39,780 nucleotides of DNA, from assembly GCA_964342485.1 (NCBI GenBank), contig CAYFFO010000019.1:1-39780 (forward strand), written 5' to 3'. Shown in pieces: positions 25,910-33,414 of the stretch (the stretch's first letter is position 1; each line of letters opens with the position of its first letter). This DNA comes from CAYFFO01 sp964342485 (lineage in GTDB: Bacteria > Chloroflexota > Dehalococcoidia > Lucifugimonadales > CAJWER01). The notes under the pieces are model-generated. The model was not told where the DNA came from and ran no database searches. It saw only the letters and a list, made by a program, of their open reading frames with translations. Position numbers and translations under genes: made by a program.

Positions 25910-26914
25910 ATGGTTGACAGCCAATATAAACTGAACTTACCACCGGAGTCGTATATCAGTGTTAAACATACTGATATGGAATATTTTGTCTCTTCAATAT
26001 CCAAAGCTTGCGGGCTATCTCCAACGCGATCGGATTTATTAGCCAGACTATTAACTGAAAATGACCTCAGAGGTGTTTTTAGTCACGGTACTCGTCAAAT
26101 TTGTAGTTACGCACCTGCAATCAAAAATGGCTATTTGAATAACGATCCAGAAGTAAAAATCATAAAAGAAACACCCACAAGTATAATTATGGACGGTGAT
26201 GGTGGGTTGGGATATTTCCCGCTTTATGATGGGACTTTAAAGGCAATAGAAAAGACAAAACAAACTGGCGTTGCTGTTCTACAAACAAGAAACCATGGTC
26301 ATATAGGAGCGGCCGGAATATATTCTCGAATTCCTTTAAAATACAATTTTGCTTCGTTTGTTACCGGTGGAGGGAATCTTAATCTGCATCCAGGACAGCC
26401 TGTTTATACCCCAGCTATTGGATCACCTATGTCTATCAGTGCTCCGGCAGGCAACAACCCACCTTTCGTCGTTGATTTTGCTCCTGTTTATGATTTAAGG
26501 ATTTCTCCCCGTTGGGACGAACTTTCAAAATGGATACCTGGCACCATTTTCAAATGTATTGGACTTGGCATGATTGCACAAGTATGGGGTGGGATAATGG
26601 CTGGAAGCCCAGCATCAAGAAGTGATCAGTTTATAAAAGAGTATAAGGATACTGGAGCGAATGCATTCATTTTCATGTTTGATGTGGGACTGTTTATTGA
26701 TATTCAAGAGTATAATACTGAGATTGGAAAACTAGTAGACCAGATCAGAAACCTGTCCCCATTGGATGGGATTGAAAGTGCTAATTACGCCGGTGGGATA
26801 GAATCTGATCGTGAATCGGAATTTCGAGAAAGAGGTATACCGGTTGGATTAGATCATAAGAAAGATCTTGAGTCGGTAGCTGGAGAATTTGGTGTTTCAT
26901 TGCCATGGGAGTAG
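25910..26914 (+). CDS. Malate/L-lactate dehydrogenase (Ldh_2) family oxidoreductase
   Basis: 334 residues of the PF02615 family. It has ENDLRGVFSHGTRQI near residue 50, GDGGLGYFP, then TRNHGHIGAAGIYSR, the conserved catalytic His segment, and GSPMSISAPAGNNPPFVVDFAP at the nucleotide-binding site. Such enzymes reduce 2-keto acids to 2-hydroxy acids with NAD(P)H (malate, sulfolactate, ureidoglycolate and related). The region after VVDFAP lacks the usual DMATS sequence and reads VYDLRISPRWDELSKWIPG, so the substrate is probably not the common one. GGGAGG lies ten bases before the ATG. The gene is monocistronic, with a divergent promoter region of 215 bases upstream. Confidence 0.88.
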   Translation: MVDSQYKLNLPPESYISVKHTDMEYFVSSISKACGLSPTRSDLLARLLTENDLRGVFSHGTRQICSYAPAIKNGYLNNDPEVKIIKETPTSIIMDGDGGLGYFPLYDGTLKAIEKTKQTGVAVLQTRNHGHIGAAGIYSRIPLKYNFASFVTGGGNLNLHPGQPVYTPAIGSPMSISAPAGNNPPFVVDFAPVYDLRISPRWDELSKWIPGTIFKCIGLGMIAQVWGGIMAGSPASRSDQFIKEYKDTGANAFIFMFDVGLFIDIQEYNTEIGKLVDQIRNLSPLDGIESANYAGGIESDRESEFRERGIPVGLDHKKDLESVAGEFGVSLPWE

Positions 26915-27052
26915 GGTGGATTTTATCAAAGAAGAAGTTTTTGAGTAGTTCTACTTCAGTACGAATTTTTATAGAGAATTGACTTGTTAGCCTGAATGCC
27001 TTCGATACATTTGATAGAATGATTGAATATTGGTTTAAGGATAAAGTTACTT

Positions 27053-27565
27053 ATGGCAAAAAATTTCTGGATGGTAGTGCAAACTCCGGAAAATCATGAA
27101 ATTTCCAAGGGTCTTGGATTTACTGTTCATGGAATGACATTAAAGCAGCGTAAACGCGCCCAGCGTATGGAGCCTCAGGACGGGGTATTATTTTATGTCA
27201 AGGGAATAAAGAAATGGACCGCAGTTGCTTCAATAACTTCAAAGTATTTTGAGAACCGATCTGTAATATGGAAAAGTACAACATCCCATAATGAATTGTA
27301 TCCATTCAGGGTTAATATGAAACCTTCCATTGTGATGGAAACGAATTTATATATTGATGCTTTGACCCTAGCACCAAGGTTAGATTATTTGAAACGATGG
27401 CCTCCCGAAATTTGGCCTTTAGCTTTTAATGATACCCTTCATCTCTTGCCTCAAAAAGACTTCAGGTTGATTGAATCTGAAATGAAGAGGATACATCCAG
27501 ATTGGCGTGGTAGAAGTCATGAGTTTAAGGACCCTAAAGCTAAATATATTAGACGTGATCGGTAA
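27053..27565 (+). CDS. EVE-domain protein
   Basis: 170 residues from ATG 27053 (an in-frame TTG at 27023 would add ten residues). AAGG lies about twelve bases upstream of the ATG, and MAKNFWMVVQTPENHE is the natural family start. The protein is a single EVE domain (PF01878, PUA-like fold). It has the expected NFWMVVQTPEN beginning, GVLFYVKGIKKWTAVASITSKYF in the core and an aromatic cage region with WPPEIWPLAF. EVE proteins bind modified bases in DNA or RNA and often occur in restriction or RNA-modification contexts, but no such genes are nearby. It converges on the DUF1802 gene with 15 bases between stops. Confidence 0.85.
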   Translation: MAKNFWMVVQTPENHEISKGLGFTVHGMTLKQRKRAQRMEPQDGVLFYVKGIKKWTAVASITSKYFENRSVIWKSTTSHNELYPFRVNMKPSIVMETNLYIDALTLAPRLDYLKRWPPEIWPLAFNDTLHLLPQKDFRLIESEMKRIHPDWRGRSHEFKDPKAKYIRRDR

Positions 27566-27576
27566 ATTCGATGGCG

Positions 27577-27602
27577 GTTATTATCCGGTAATAATGTTTT
27601 TT
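27577..27602 (+). terminator. Candidate intrinsic terminator after the EVE gene
   Basis: TTATTA (27578-27583) pairs with TAATAA (27589-27594) around TCCGG, with an extra G-T pair at each end of the stem, followed by TTTTTT at 27597-27602. The stem is AT-rich and therefore weak. It overlaps the last codons of the convergent DUF1802 gene. Confidence 0.45.
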
Positions 27603-28159
27603 ATTGTACGGGCCTGAGACCTGAAATCATTTTCACTTAGTGTCGGTTTAAGAGTACCTAGGGTTATGGGTGTTTGTAGATTAACCCAAGATTTACATCC
27701 TAGATATTCTGGGAATATTGGTATGACTTTGGGATTTGCAAACTTATAGATTCTTAAAATTGCCACAGTCAGAGGTTTTTTAGGACGCCAATTCAATCGC
27801 TTTCGGGCATAGCTATCTGCCCAGATATGAAATTTTGATAGACGATTTAAAGTAGTTTCGTCGCGTATTTCGTATTTATCGATTGTTTTAGCCCAATTGG
27901 TGATTGACACATGGTTTGCCTTAGGGTTGTATGTGAGGTTATTAATTTTAGAGCGGTATTTTGGTTTTAAAAGGTCCATCGCTTGATGCTCAAATGTTGG
28001 TAGAAGCAGGAATTCCGATTTGATCATTCTAAAGTCTTTATCGTCCCTATGGATACCACCTTTCCTCAAAATCAATATTTGAATTCCTTGGTCAAGAGCG
28101 TCAATTGCCACGGACCATTCTTTTAAAGCTGTATTGGTTGAATGTGATATTTCTGTCAT
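27581..28159 (-). CDS. DUF1802 family protein
   Basis: 192 residues. It begins TALKEWSVAIDALDQGIQILILRKGGI and continues with FLLLPTFEHQAMDLLKP, the typical opening of DUF1802 proteins (PF08819) known from cyanobacteria, Chloroflexota and related groups. A second half contains ILRIYKFANPKVIPIFPEYLGCKSWV. Function unknown in every organism I know of; no metal or catalytic motif stands out. It is cytoplasmic, converges on the EVE gene and diverges from the Ni-SOD gene across 267 bases. Confidence 0.85.
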   Translation of the reverse strand: MTEISHSTNTALKEWSVAIDALDQGIQILILRKGGIHRDDKDFRMIKSEFLLLPTFEHQAMDLLKPKYRSKINNLTYNPKANHVSITNWAKTIDKYEIRDETTLNRLSKFHIWADSYARKRLNWRPKKPLTVAILRIYKFANPKVIPIFPEYLGCKSWVNLQTPITLGTLKPTLSENDFRSQARTIKNIITG

Positions 28160-28426
28160 TAGAATTCTAATGGAAAGTTATAATTCAAGTGTGAATTAAA
28201 TACATTATATAAAAATTGATCTATTTATTCAGATATTCTTAAAATTGATTTAAGTTATATTCTAAAGTCTTAAAAAACTTGTTGCATTTGACACTATGGG
28301 ACATCGCTGTTTTCCTTCCTGACTTTTACATAGACATGTTTTTGTGGATAATAAAGGTTGATTGGTTTGAAAGTTCTTGTTAATCTCCGTAGCGTTAGGG
28401 AATAATTATTTTAGAAAGGAAAATTA

Positions 28427-28909
28427 ATGATCTCATTCAATTTGATAAGTAACGTTCTTAAATTAAGGAAAGTATACGCACACTGTGATATTCCATGTGG
28501 AATTTATGATCCCGTCACCGCCAAAATTGCAGCCCAGACAGTACAAAAAATGGTTATGCGAATAAATGCACTGGAGTATCCAGGGAATGATTCTGCCGAA
28601 TCAAATGCAGAATATAATAATTCACTCAGCCGATATGTAGCGGTTAAAGAAGAGCATGCTGATTTGGTAAAGCATGAGATAGATACCCTGTGGCACGATT
28701 ATTTTAAGCCAGAGCATCTTGATAAGTATCCCGACTTGCATACCATTGTCTGGGAGACTACAAAATTGGCTGCAGCAAATAAACAGAATGTCGATATAGA
28801 TTCGGCTAAAACCTTGGTAGAATCTGTGGACAAAATCGCAGGCATTTTTTGGGCTACCAAGGGCGTAGACTATCAAGATTCGGTAGAAACCGTTAGGTTC
28901 GGAACATAG
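28427..28909 (+). CDS. sodN: Nickel superoxide dismutase
   Basis: 160 residues. After an 18-residue leader (MISFNLISNVLKLRKVYA) comes HCDIPCGIYDP, the nickel hook of NiSOD. In this family His1 (its imidazole and the chain's amino group), Cys2 and Cys6 bind nickel, and Asp3, Tyr9 and Asp10 shape the site. The rest matches the family's four-helix core. The enzyme converts superoxide to oxygen and hydrogen peroxide. The leader must be cut between Ala18 and His19 to expose the amino ligand; SodX-type peptidases do this in other bacteria, and none is encoded in this window. AAAGGA precedes the ATG by about eight bases. A strong hairpin follows the stop. Confidence 0.95.
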   Translation: MISFNLISNVLKLRKVYAHCDIPCGIYDPVTAKIAAQTVQKMVMRINALEYPGNDSAESNAEYNNSLSRYVAVKEEHADLVKHEIDTLWHDYFKPEHLDKYPDLHTIVWETTKLAAANKQNVDIDSAKTLVESVDKIAGIFWATKGVDYQDSVETVRFGT

Positions 28910-29212
28910 TAATCTTAAACAGTACGTGGAAGAATAAAATGTTTTCCACGTACTGTTAAGTTATAGGGGCTATATAGATATATAGATTACTCTTTGCATT
29001 GTTACAATGGTTAATTATCCGATGATCTACACAAGATTTGGATGGATGATCTGTCAAGGGTTGAAAATCGAGGGAGATAGATGACATTTCATTATTATCC
29101 GGCAACGAGGTAAAGTTGCGTTTTAGAATTAGAGACGCCAATTTATTTTCAATTCAATTTGTGAATAAAAAAGGTTATATCAAATATTGTTTAATAGTGC
29201 CTTATCAGGGAA
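28910..29212. other. 303-base intergenic region after the Ni-SOD gene
   Basis: It contains a perfect 14-bp hairpin at its start (28918-28957) and then AT-rich sequence leading to the plastocyanin-like lipoprotein gene. A 61-codon minus-strand frame (28956-29141) overlaps the hairpin but shows no ribosome site or recognisable protein, so I leave it uncalled. Confidence 0.6.
28918..28957. terminator. Perfect 14-bp inverted repeat downstream of sodN
   Basis: AACAGTACGTGGAA (28918-28931) and TTCCACGTACTGTT (28944-28957) pair completely, with two further weak pairs inside leaving an eight-base loop. It begins eight bases after the sodN stop. No T-run follows on either strand, so it may be a transcript-end stabiliser rather than a classic intrinsic terminator. 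Confidence 0.7.
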
Positions 29213-29677
29213 ATGGTAAATAGCCAACAAGTTTTGATCAATCTTATGGTTAAAATATTTAGCCTATTAGCGATATGCTTTTTTATGGCATGTTCATTTG
29301 TGTCAGATACCGAATCTGCCCCATCTGATATTCCTCTAATTTCTCCAGAACCAACTTTGTTGTCAGAAAATCTCGTTGAAATCGGTCAAACAAGTAAAGT
29401 TGTCAAGATTACAAATAAAGATCAGGGCGGTAGTGGTGTATACGAATTTTCACCCTCTGAATTAAATTTTAATGTTGGAGAAGCTATATTGTTTGAAATG
29501 ACAGCAGAAAAGGAATTTCATACTTTTACCATAGATGAAATGGAAATTGATGAGGTAGTAGATGGAGGCCAAACTACCAAATTTCAAATTTCTTTCGATA
29601 GACCTGGGGTATTTCGGTTTTATTGTATACCACATGAAGCATTTGGTATGGTAGGTACAATCACAGTAGAAGAATGA
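29213..29677 (+). CDS. Plastocyanin-like cupredoxin lipoprotein
   Basis: 154 residues. The N-terminal hydrophobic segment ends FFMAC, a lipobox, so it is probably an outward-facing lipoprotein. The C-terminal 100 residues form a plastocyanin/azurin-type domain with all four type 1 copper ligands: His in FHTFTI, then Cys, His and Met in FRFYCIPHEAFGMVG. It should carry single electrons or copper at the cell surface. The ATG has only a weak CAGGGA upstream; an alternative ATG at 29246 would give a shorter signal peptide. It converges on the amidohydrolase gene with nine bases between stops. Contrast with the ligand-poor relative at 1350-1970. Confidence 0.88.
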   Translation: MVNSQQVLINLMVKIFSLLAICFFMACSFVSDTESAPSDIPLISPEPTLLSENLVEIGQTSKVVKITNKDQGGSGVYEFSPSELNFNVGEAILFEMTAEKEFHTFTIDEMEIDEVVDGGQTTKFQISFDRPGVFRFYCIPHEAFGMVGTITVEE

Positions 29678-29686
29678 ATCTTTGAA

Positions 29687-30529
29687 TCAGTATATGCCCC
29701 ACAGTTTAGAAGCAGTAATCCCAAGAATATAATCTTGGTCTTGACTGGATAAGAATGGGAGTCCATTTCTGATAAGCTCAAGTTCTTTTTTCAATGGTAG
29801 CCATCCGTTTTTGACACGATGTTTACCGGGAAATCCGGTTCCCCAGATCAAGCGTTGTGTGCCAAATGAATCTATAGTTTTTTGTATAAAGGGATGGACA
29901 TCGTAAAATGGGAAATTTAGCTTAGACCTTCCCGACACATCTGATAATTTCATAAATATGTTTGGGAATCTAGCAAGCTCAAGTATGGGATTATATTCTG
30001 ACATGTTTTTAGTCACGTTAGGATATCCCAAGTGGTCAATAATTATTGTGGTATCTGGGTAAAGAGCTGCGATTACTTTAATCTGGTCGGCAAATTTGGG
30101 GTCTAGATGGAATTGAATGATTGATCTTGTGTTAGAAATTTCATCCCACATGGGTCTATTTTGTTTCTTTAAAAGAATCTTTTCTTCGGGGTAGTAAATT
30201 GGATGGAACCTAAAGCCCGATAATCCTTGTTGATTAATCCAATATGATATTTTATCCGCGTTGGTTTTATCATATGGATCGATAAGACCTTGGCCTATGA
30301 GTCTATTAGGGTAGCGTTTTACTGAATCAGCAATATAACTGTTATCCCAAGTTGACCAGCTAGACTGAATTAAAACTGACCAATCTATCTGATGTTCGTC
30401 CATTTCGTTAATTAATTCATCAGCGGTGCCAGGCTGGTCTGGATAGTTATTCCAAGTAGAGATTGTTGGACCAAGTGGGTATTTAACGGCGTCAATTTCC
30501 CAAACATGTACATGCGTGTCTATAATCAT
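29687..30529 (-). CDS. Amidohydrolase family 2 protein with altered active site
   Basis: 280 residues. MIIDTHVHVWEID (HxH) opens a TIM-barrel of the amidohydrolase_2 family (PF04909), which includes lactonases such as L-fuconolactonase and decarboxylases. Further ligands or substrate residues appear in LSGFRFHPIYYP, IIQFHLDP and TIIIDHLGYPN. The last strand, where the family usually has GSDWP with a catalytic Asp, reads RLIWGTGFPG, so that Asp is replaced by Gly. The enzyme may use a different mechanism or a different acid. It follows the dipeptidase gene by 48 bases on the same strand and probably shares its transcript. Confidence 0.85.
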   Translation of the reverse strand: MIIDTHVHVWEIDAVKYPLGPTISTWNNYPDQPGTADELINEMDEHQIDWSVLIQSSWSTWDNSYIADSVKRYPNRLIGQGLIDPYDKTNADKISYWINQQGLSGFRFHPIYYPEEKILLKKQNRPMWDEISNTRSIIQFHLDPKFADQIKVIAALYPDTTIIIDHLGYPNVTKNMSEYNPILELARFPNIFMKLSDVSGRSKLNFPFYDVHPFIQKTIDSFGTQRLIWGTGFPGKHRVKNGWLPLKKELELIRNGLPFLSSQDQDYILGITASKLWGIY

Positions 30530-30577
30530 AGGTGCCTCTAGTAAAGTATATTTATGTCGATTTAATTGCAGATGGCA

Positions 30578-31810
30578 TTATCCCACAACTTCTTTAAACA
30601 CCCTAAGATAATTGAGGCCTAAGATTTTCTTAAGCTGTTCTTCATTGAATCCTCGTTCAATTAGTTTAAGAGTAATATTAGGCCAGTCAGTGAATCGGTC
30701 AAAATTTTGAATTCGATGTTGATCACTTAGTCGGTGTTCTTGGCGGAAACCTGCCCAAGAAAAAGACCCTCTAGTACTTTTTGGATTGGGATCTTTCTTA
30801 TAAAGGTAGGATGTGTCAAAAGGTCCTAAAGATTCAGGGAATTCAATGTTTGATTCGGTTCCAGGTCCAGGACCACACTTGTCGCACCCTATACCCACAT
30901 GATCGATTCCCATTATGTTAATTAGATGAATTACATGATCTACGAAGTGATCTAATGTGGCACCTGTTTTATCATGAATAAACCCTCCGATTGCTGCTAC
31001 TCCAAAAAATCCTCCCCTTTCGGCAATTGCCTTTATTAGATCGTCACTTTTACCACGGTCATGGTATGTAATTGAATTACTAGTGGAATGGGTTACTACA
31101 ATCGGGCTGTTTGATGCTTCCAGTGTGTCCCATCCGACCTGCTCACTAGAATGACTAACATCGATTAACATATTCATCTCGTTTAGTTTACCGACCATCT
31201 CGTGTCCAAAATAGGTTAATCCGGTTTTGTAACGTTCGGTACACCCGTCACCAACAAGATTCCTTAAGTTATAGGTGAGTTGTACTACTCTAAGTCCTAG
31301 GTTGTAGAACAGGTTTACACGATCGAGATCTGTTCCAAAAGGGGTAGTATCTTGAAAATCGAAAATAACACCCCGAGCACGATCTTGATAGATCTTTTCA
31401 ATGTCACTCGCTTTCAAAACCAGTCTAAGTCTTCCTGGGAGAGCGTCTATTATGGATCTGGCTTGGGCTATGCTTGTCAGTGAAGTTTCAAATGCTGTTT
31501 CAGGAGGTTCTGTAGCCGCGTATGTAGCACTCGCAACGTCGACACCGGCCTCTTCCCATATATCCATGTATTCATTGGCTGCTTCAGGTGAATTTTGGAT
31601 TTCTTTGGTTGCCATAGCCTGTAACAATATTCGAATTTCTCTTCTAGTTTTGCCTTCGTCTATGAAGTTTTTAAGAGCCTGTTTCATTTTTGTGTTGAAC
31701 AACAAACCTGAAGTTGCTCCCGGTTGCTGACTATCTACTATCAAGGTATTCTTGTGGAATTGTAGAGCCTCTTCGGGTGTCATTATTGGGTTTTTACTTA
31801 GTTTCACCAT
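30578..31810 (-). CDS. Membrane dipeptidase (renal dipeptidase) family protein, DSQQPG type
   Basis: 410 residues of the PF01244 barrel family. Conserved pieces are DRVNLFYNLGLRVVQLTYNLRN, MLIDVSHSSEQVGWDTLEAS, PIVVTHSTSN and IDHVGIGCDKCGPG. The first metal motif, normally DGHND, reads VDSQQPGAT, so both His and Asp are gone. The metal-bridging Glu region reads FDFQDT, so that Glu is absent too. The two later His and the late Asp remain. At most one metal could be bound, and a substrate other than a dipeptide is likely. There is no signal peptide. The gene is first in a two-gene run with the amidohydrolase and diverges from the propeller paralogue at 31956, with a palindrome between them. Confidence 0.85.
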   Translation of the reverse strand: MVKLSKNPIMTPEEALQFHKNTLIVDSQQPGATSGLLFNTKMKQALKNFIDEGKTRREIRILLQAMATKEIQNSPEAANEYMDIWEEAGVDVASATYAATEPPETAFETSLTSIAQARSIIDALPGRLRLVLKASDIEKIYQDRARGVIFDFQDTTPFGTDLDRVNLFYNLGLRVVQLTYNLRNLVGDGCTERYKTGLTYFGHEMVGKLNEMNMLIDVSHSSEQVGWDTLEASNSPIVVTHSTSNSITYHDRGKSDDLIKAIAERGGFFGVAAIGGFIHDKTGATLDHFVDHVIHLINIMGIDHVGIGCDKCGPGPGTESNIEFPESLGPFDTSYLYKKDPNPKSTRGSFSWAGFRQEHRLSDQHRIQNFDRFTDWPNITLKLIERGFNEEQLKKILGLNYLRVFKEVVG

Positions 31811-31862
31811 TTTTACCTCTAGTTTGGTAGATTGTTCTTGGAATCTTAGGTTAAAGCTTTAG

Positions 31863-31889
31863 AAATTACAAAAATATGTTTTGTAATTT
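31863..31889. promoter_or_regulatory. Palindrome in divergent promoter region
   Basis: AAATTACAAAA (31863-31873) and TTTTGTAATTT (31879-31889) are perfect inverted copies around ATATG. The element lies in the 145 bases between the divergent dipeptidase and propeller genes, a fitting place for an operator controlling both. No regulator is known to bind it, and the AT content makes chance more likely. Confidence 0.35.
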
Positions 31890-31955
31890 TCAGGAGATCA
31901 TTATTAAATAATCTTGTATCTGTGATTTGATAGGATAAATTAATGGAGATAGGTA

Positions 31956-33365
31956 ATGGAAATACAGGAAATAAAAAACATAAATAACGATCGTCAGGTT
32001 TTTTTCGACGGGTACTGGATTGATGCTTACGAAAATGTAAAAAGAGTAATGCATGAACCAATTCGGAAAGAGCCTGTTATAACAAAAGATTATCCTTGGG
32101 AAAAGGGGTATGTAGGTGGAATTACCACAGCATACGATGGCGAAAAATACAGGATGTGGTACACCTGTGATGAGGCATCTAAGCTAGGGGTTCCAAAGTT
32201 ACCAAGATTTCGCTTTAAAGCGTATGCAGAGAGTAAAGATGGTATCAACTGGACTAAAAAATTTTTAAACCTCGAAGATTATCAAGGTTCCAAAAACAAT
32301 AATCTTTTAAATAAGCAAGACCACTTTGTTGTTAATATAGACAAAAATCCTGATGCGAAAAATGACGAAATATTTAAAGCATTTAAGGTTCAGCGTCGAG
32401 GAAAGGACTCAGCTATATTTGCCATGGCATCACCTGATGGAATCAGATGGAAACAGATGTACGAAGATCCTATTTTAACCGGTGGTCCTTTTGATACTAA
32501 GAACCTTTTTTTCTGGGATAAATGGACAAAACAATACAGAGGATATACAAGAGGAAGCATTGGATCTGGAAGGGAAGGGAAGAGAAAGCACGACATAAGT
32601 ATTTGGAAAACTGCTTATAGGTGGATACGAATATCTAGTTCAAAAGATTTTAAGACCTGGGGCCCCCTGGTTAATATAAATACAGGAGATACACCTTTTG
32701 AGGATCTATATACGAATGAGGCTTGGCCATATGAAAGATCTCCGGGAACATATTTGATTTTTCCTTCACGCTTTATACCAGACCGTGTGCCAGATCCCAA
32801 CTGGTTTGATGGTTCAGGGGTAAGTGATATCGTTTTCATGTCCAGCAGAGATGGGGTTAACTTTGATCGTAGCTTTATGGAGGCATTTATCAAGCCGGGT
32901 CTGGACAAAAATAATTGGCATGAGCGAGCAATCTATTTTCAACATGGCGTTTATCAAACATCTCCTGATGAATTGTCTATGTATGTTTCAGAAGGAGGTA
33001 AAACATCTCAAAGCTGTATTCGTCGTTACACTATTAGACCTGATGGATTCGTATCAATTAAGGCGGGTTATAGTGTTGGTGAATTTACTACTAAGACATT
33101 TATATTCTCAGGAGATTGCCTTGAAGTTAATTATTCAACGTCTGCAATTGGTTCTTTGAAAGTGGAAATTCAGGATGGTAATGGAAACAGAATACCAGGA
33201 TACTCCTTAAACGATTGTACAGAAAAGTTTGGAGATAGTATTGGATCAAGAGTTATCTGGAAAGACAGGAAAACAGTCTCTATTTTGAAAGATAAACCAG
33301 TTAAGCTGAGGTTTGTATTGAAAGATGCAGATTTGTATGCGTTTAAGTTTAATCACGAGAAGTAG
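31956..33365 (+). CDS. Five-bladed-propeller glycosidase-like protein, QLFLDD family, copy 2
   Basis: 469 residues, the most divergent of the three paralogues. The opening reads DRQVFFDGYWIDAYENVKRVMHEP. Blade motifs are AESKDGINW, ASPDGIRW, SSSKDFKTW and MSSRDGVNF. The C-terminal beta module, IGSLKVEIQDGNGNRIPGYS, then VIWKDRKT and KLRFVLKDADLYAF, aligns residue by residue with the other two. ATG 31956 is preceded by GGAGATAGGTA. No signal peptide. It ends 49 bases before the inositol-phosphate synthase gene, and the palindrome and promoter of that gene fill the gap. Function presumably carbohydrate-related; unproven. Confidence 0.75.
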   Translation: MEIQEIKNINNDRQVFFDGYWIDAYENVKRVMHEPIRKEPVITKDYPWEKGYVGGITTAYDGEKYRMWYTCDEASKLGVPKLPRFRFKAYAESKDGINWTKKFLNLEDYQGSKNNNLLNKQDHFVVNIDKNPDAKNDEIFKAFKVQRRGKDSAIFAMASPDGIRWKQMYEDPILTGGPFDTKNLFFWDKWTKQYRGYTRGSIGSGREGKRKHDISIWKTAYRWIRISSSKDFKTWGPLVNINTGDTPFEDLYTNEAWPYERSPGTYLIFPSRFIPDRVPDPNWFDGSGVSDIVFMSSRDGVNFDRSFMEAFIKPGLDKNNWHERAIYFQHGVYQTSPDELSMYVSEGGKTSQSCIRRYTIRPDGFVSIKAGYSVGEFTTKTFIFSGDCLEVNYSTSAIGSLKVEIQDGNGNRIPGYSLNDCTEKFGDSIGSRVIWKDRKTVSILKDKPVKLRFVLKDADLYAFKFNHEK

Positions 33366-33378
33366 ATCAGAACATTAC

Positions 33379-33410
33379 TTGACACATTAACGAAAATTTC
33401 GTTAATGTGT
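33379..33410 (+). promoter_or_regulatory. Promoter overlapped by a 29-base palindrome (probable operator)
   Basis: A perfect -35 box TTGACA lies at 33379-33384. A weak -10 candidate TAATGT lies at 33403-33408 (18-base spacer), which would place the start of transcription near 33415, the A of the ATG. ACACATTAACGAAA (33382-33395) and TTTCGTTAATGTGT (33397-33410) are perfect inverted copies around one central base. The palindrome thus covers the promoter and ends four bases before the coding region of a helix-turn-helix protein. No Shine-Dalgarno fits between, so the mRNA may be leaderless. Confidence 0.7.
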
Positions 33411-33414
33411 ATTC

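Noticed and set aside
28288..28293. TTGACA upstream of sodN as a -35 box
   Set aside because: No acceptable -10 hexamer occurs 16-19 bases downstream, so I do not call a promoter.
28956..29141. 61-codon minus-strand open frame between sodN and the plastocyanin-like gene
   Set aside because: It starts inside or next to the hairpin region, lacks a ribosome site and has no recognisable protein features; AT-rich DNA gives such frames by chance.
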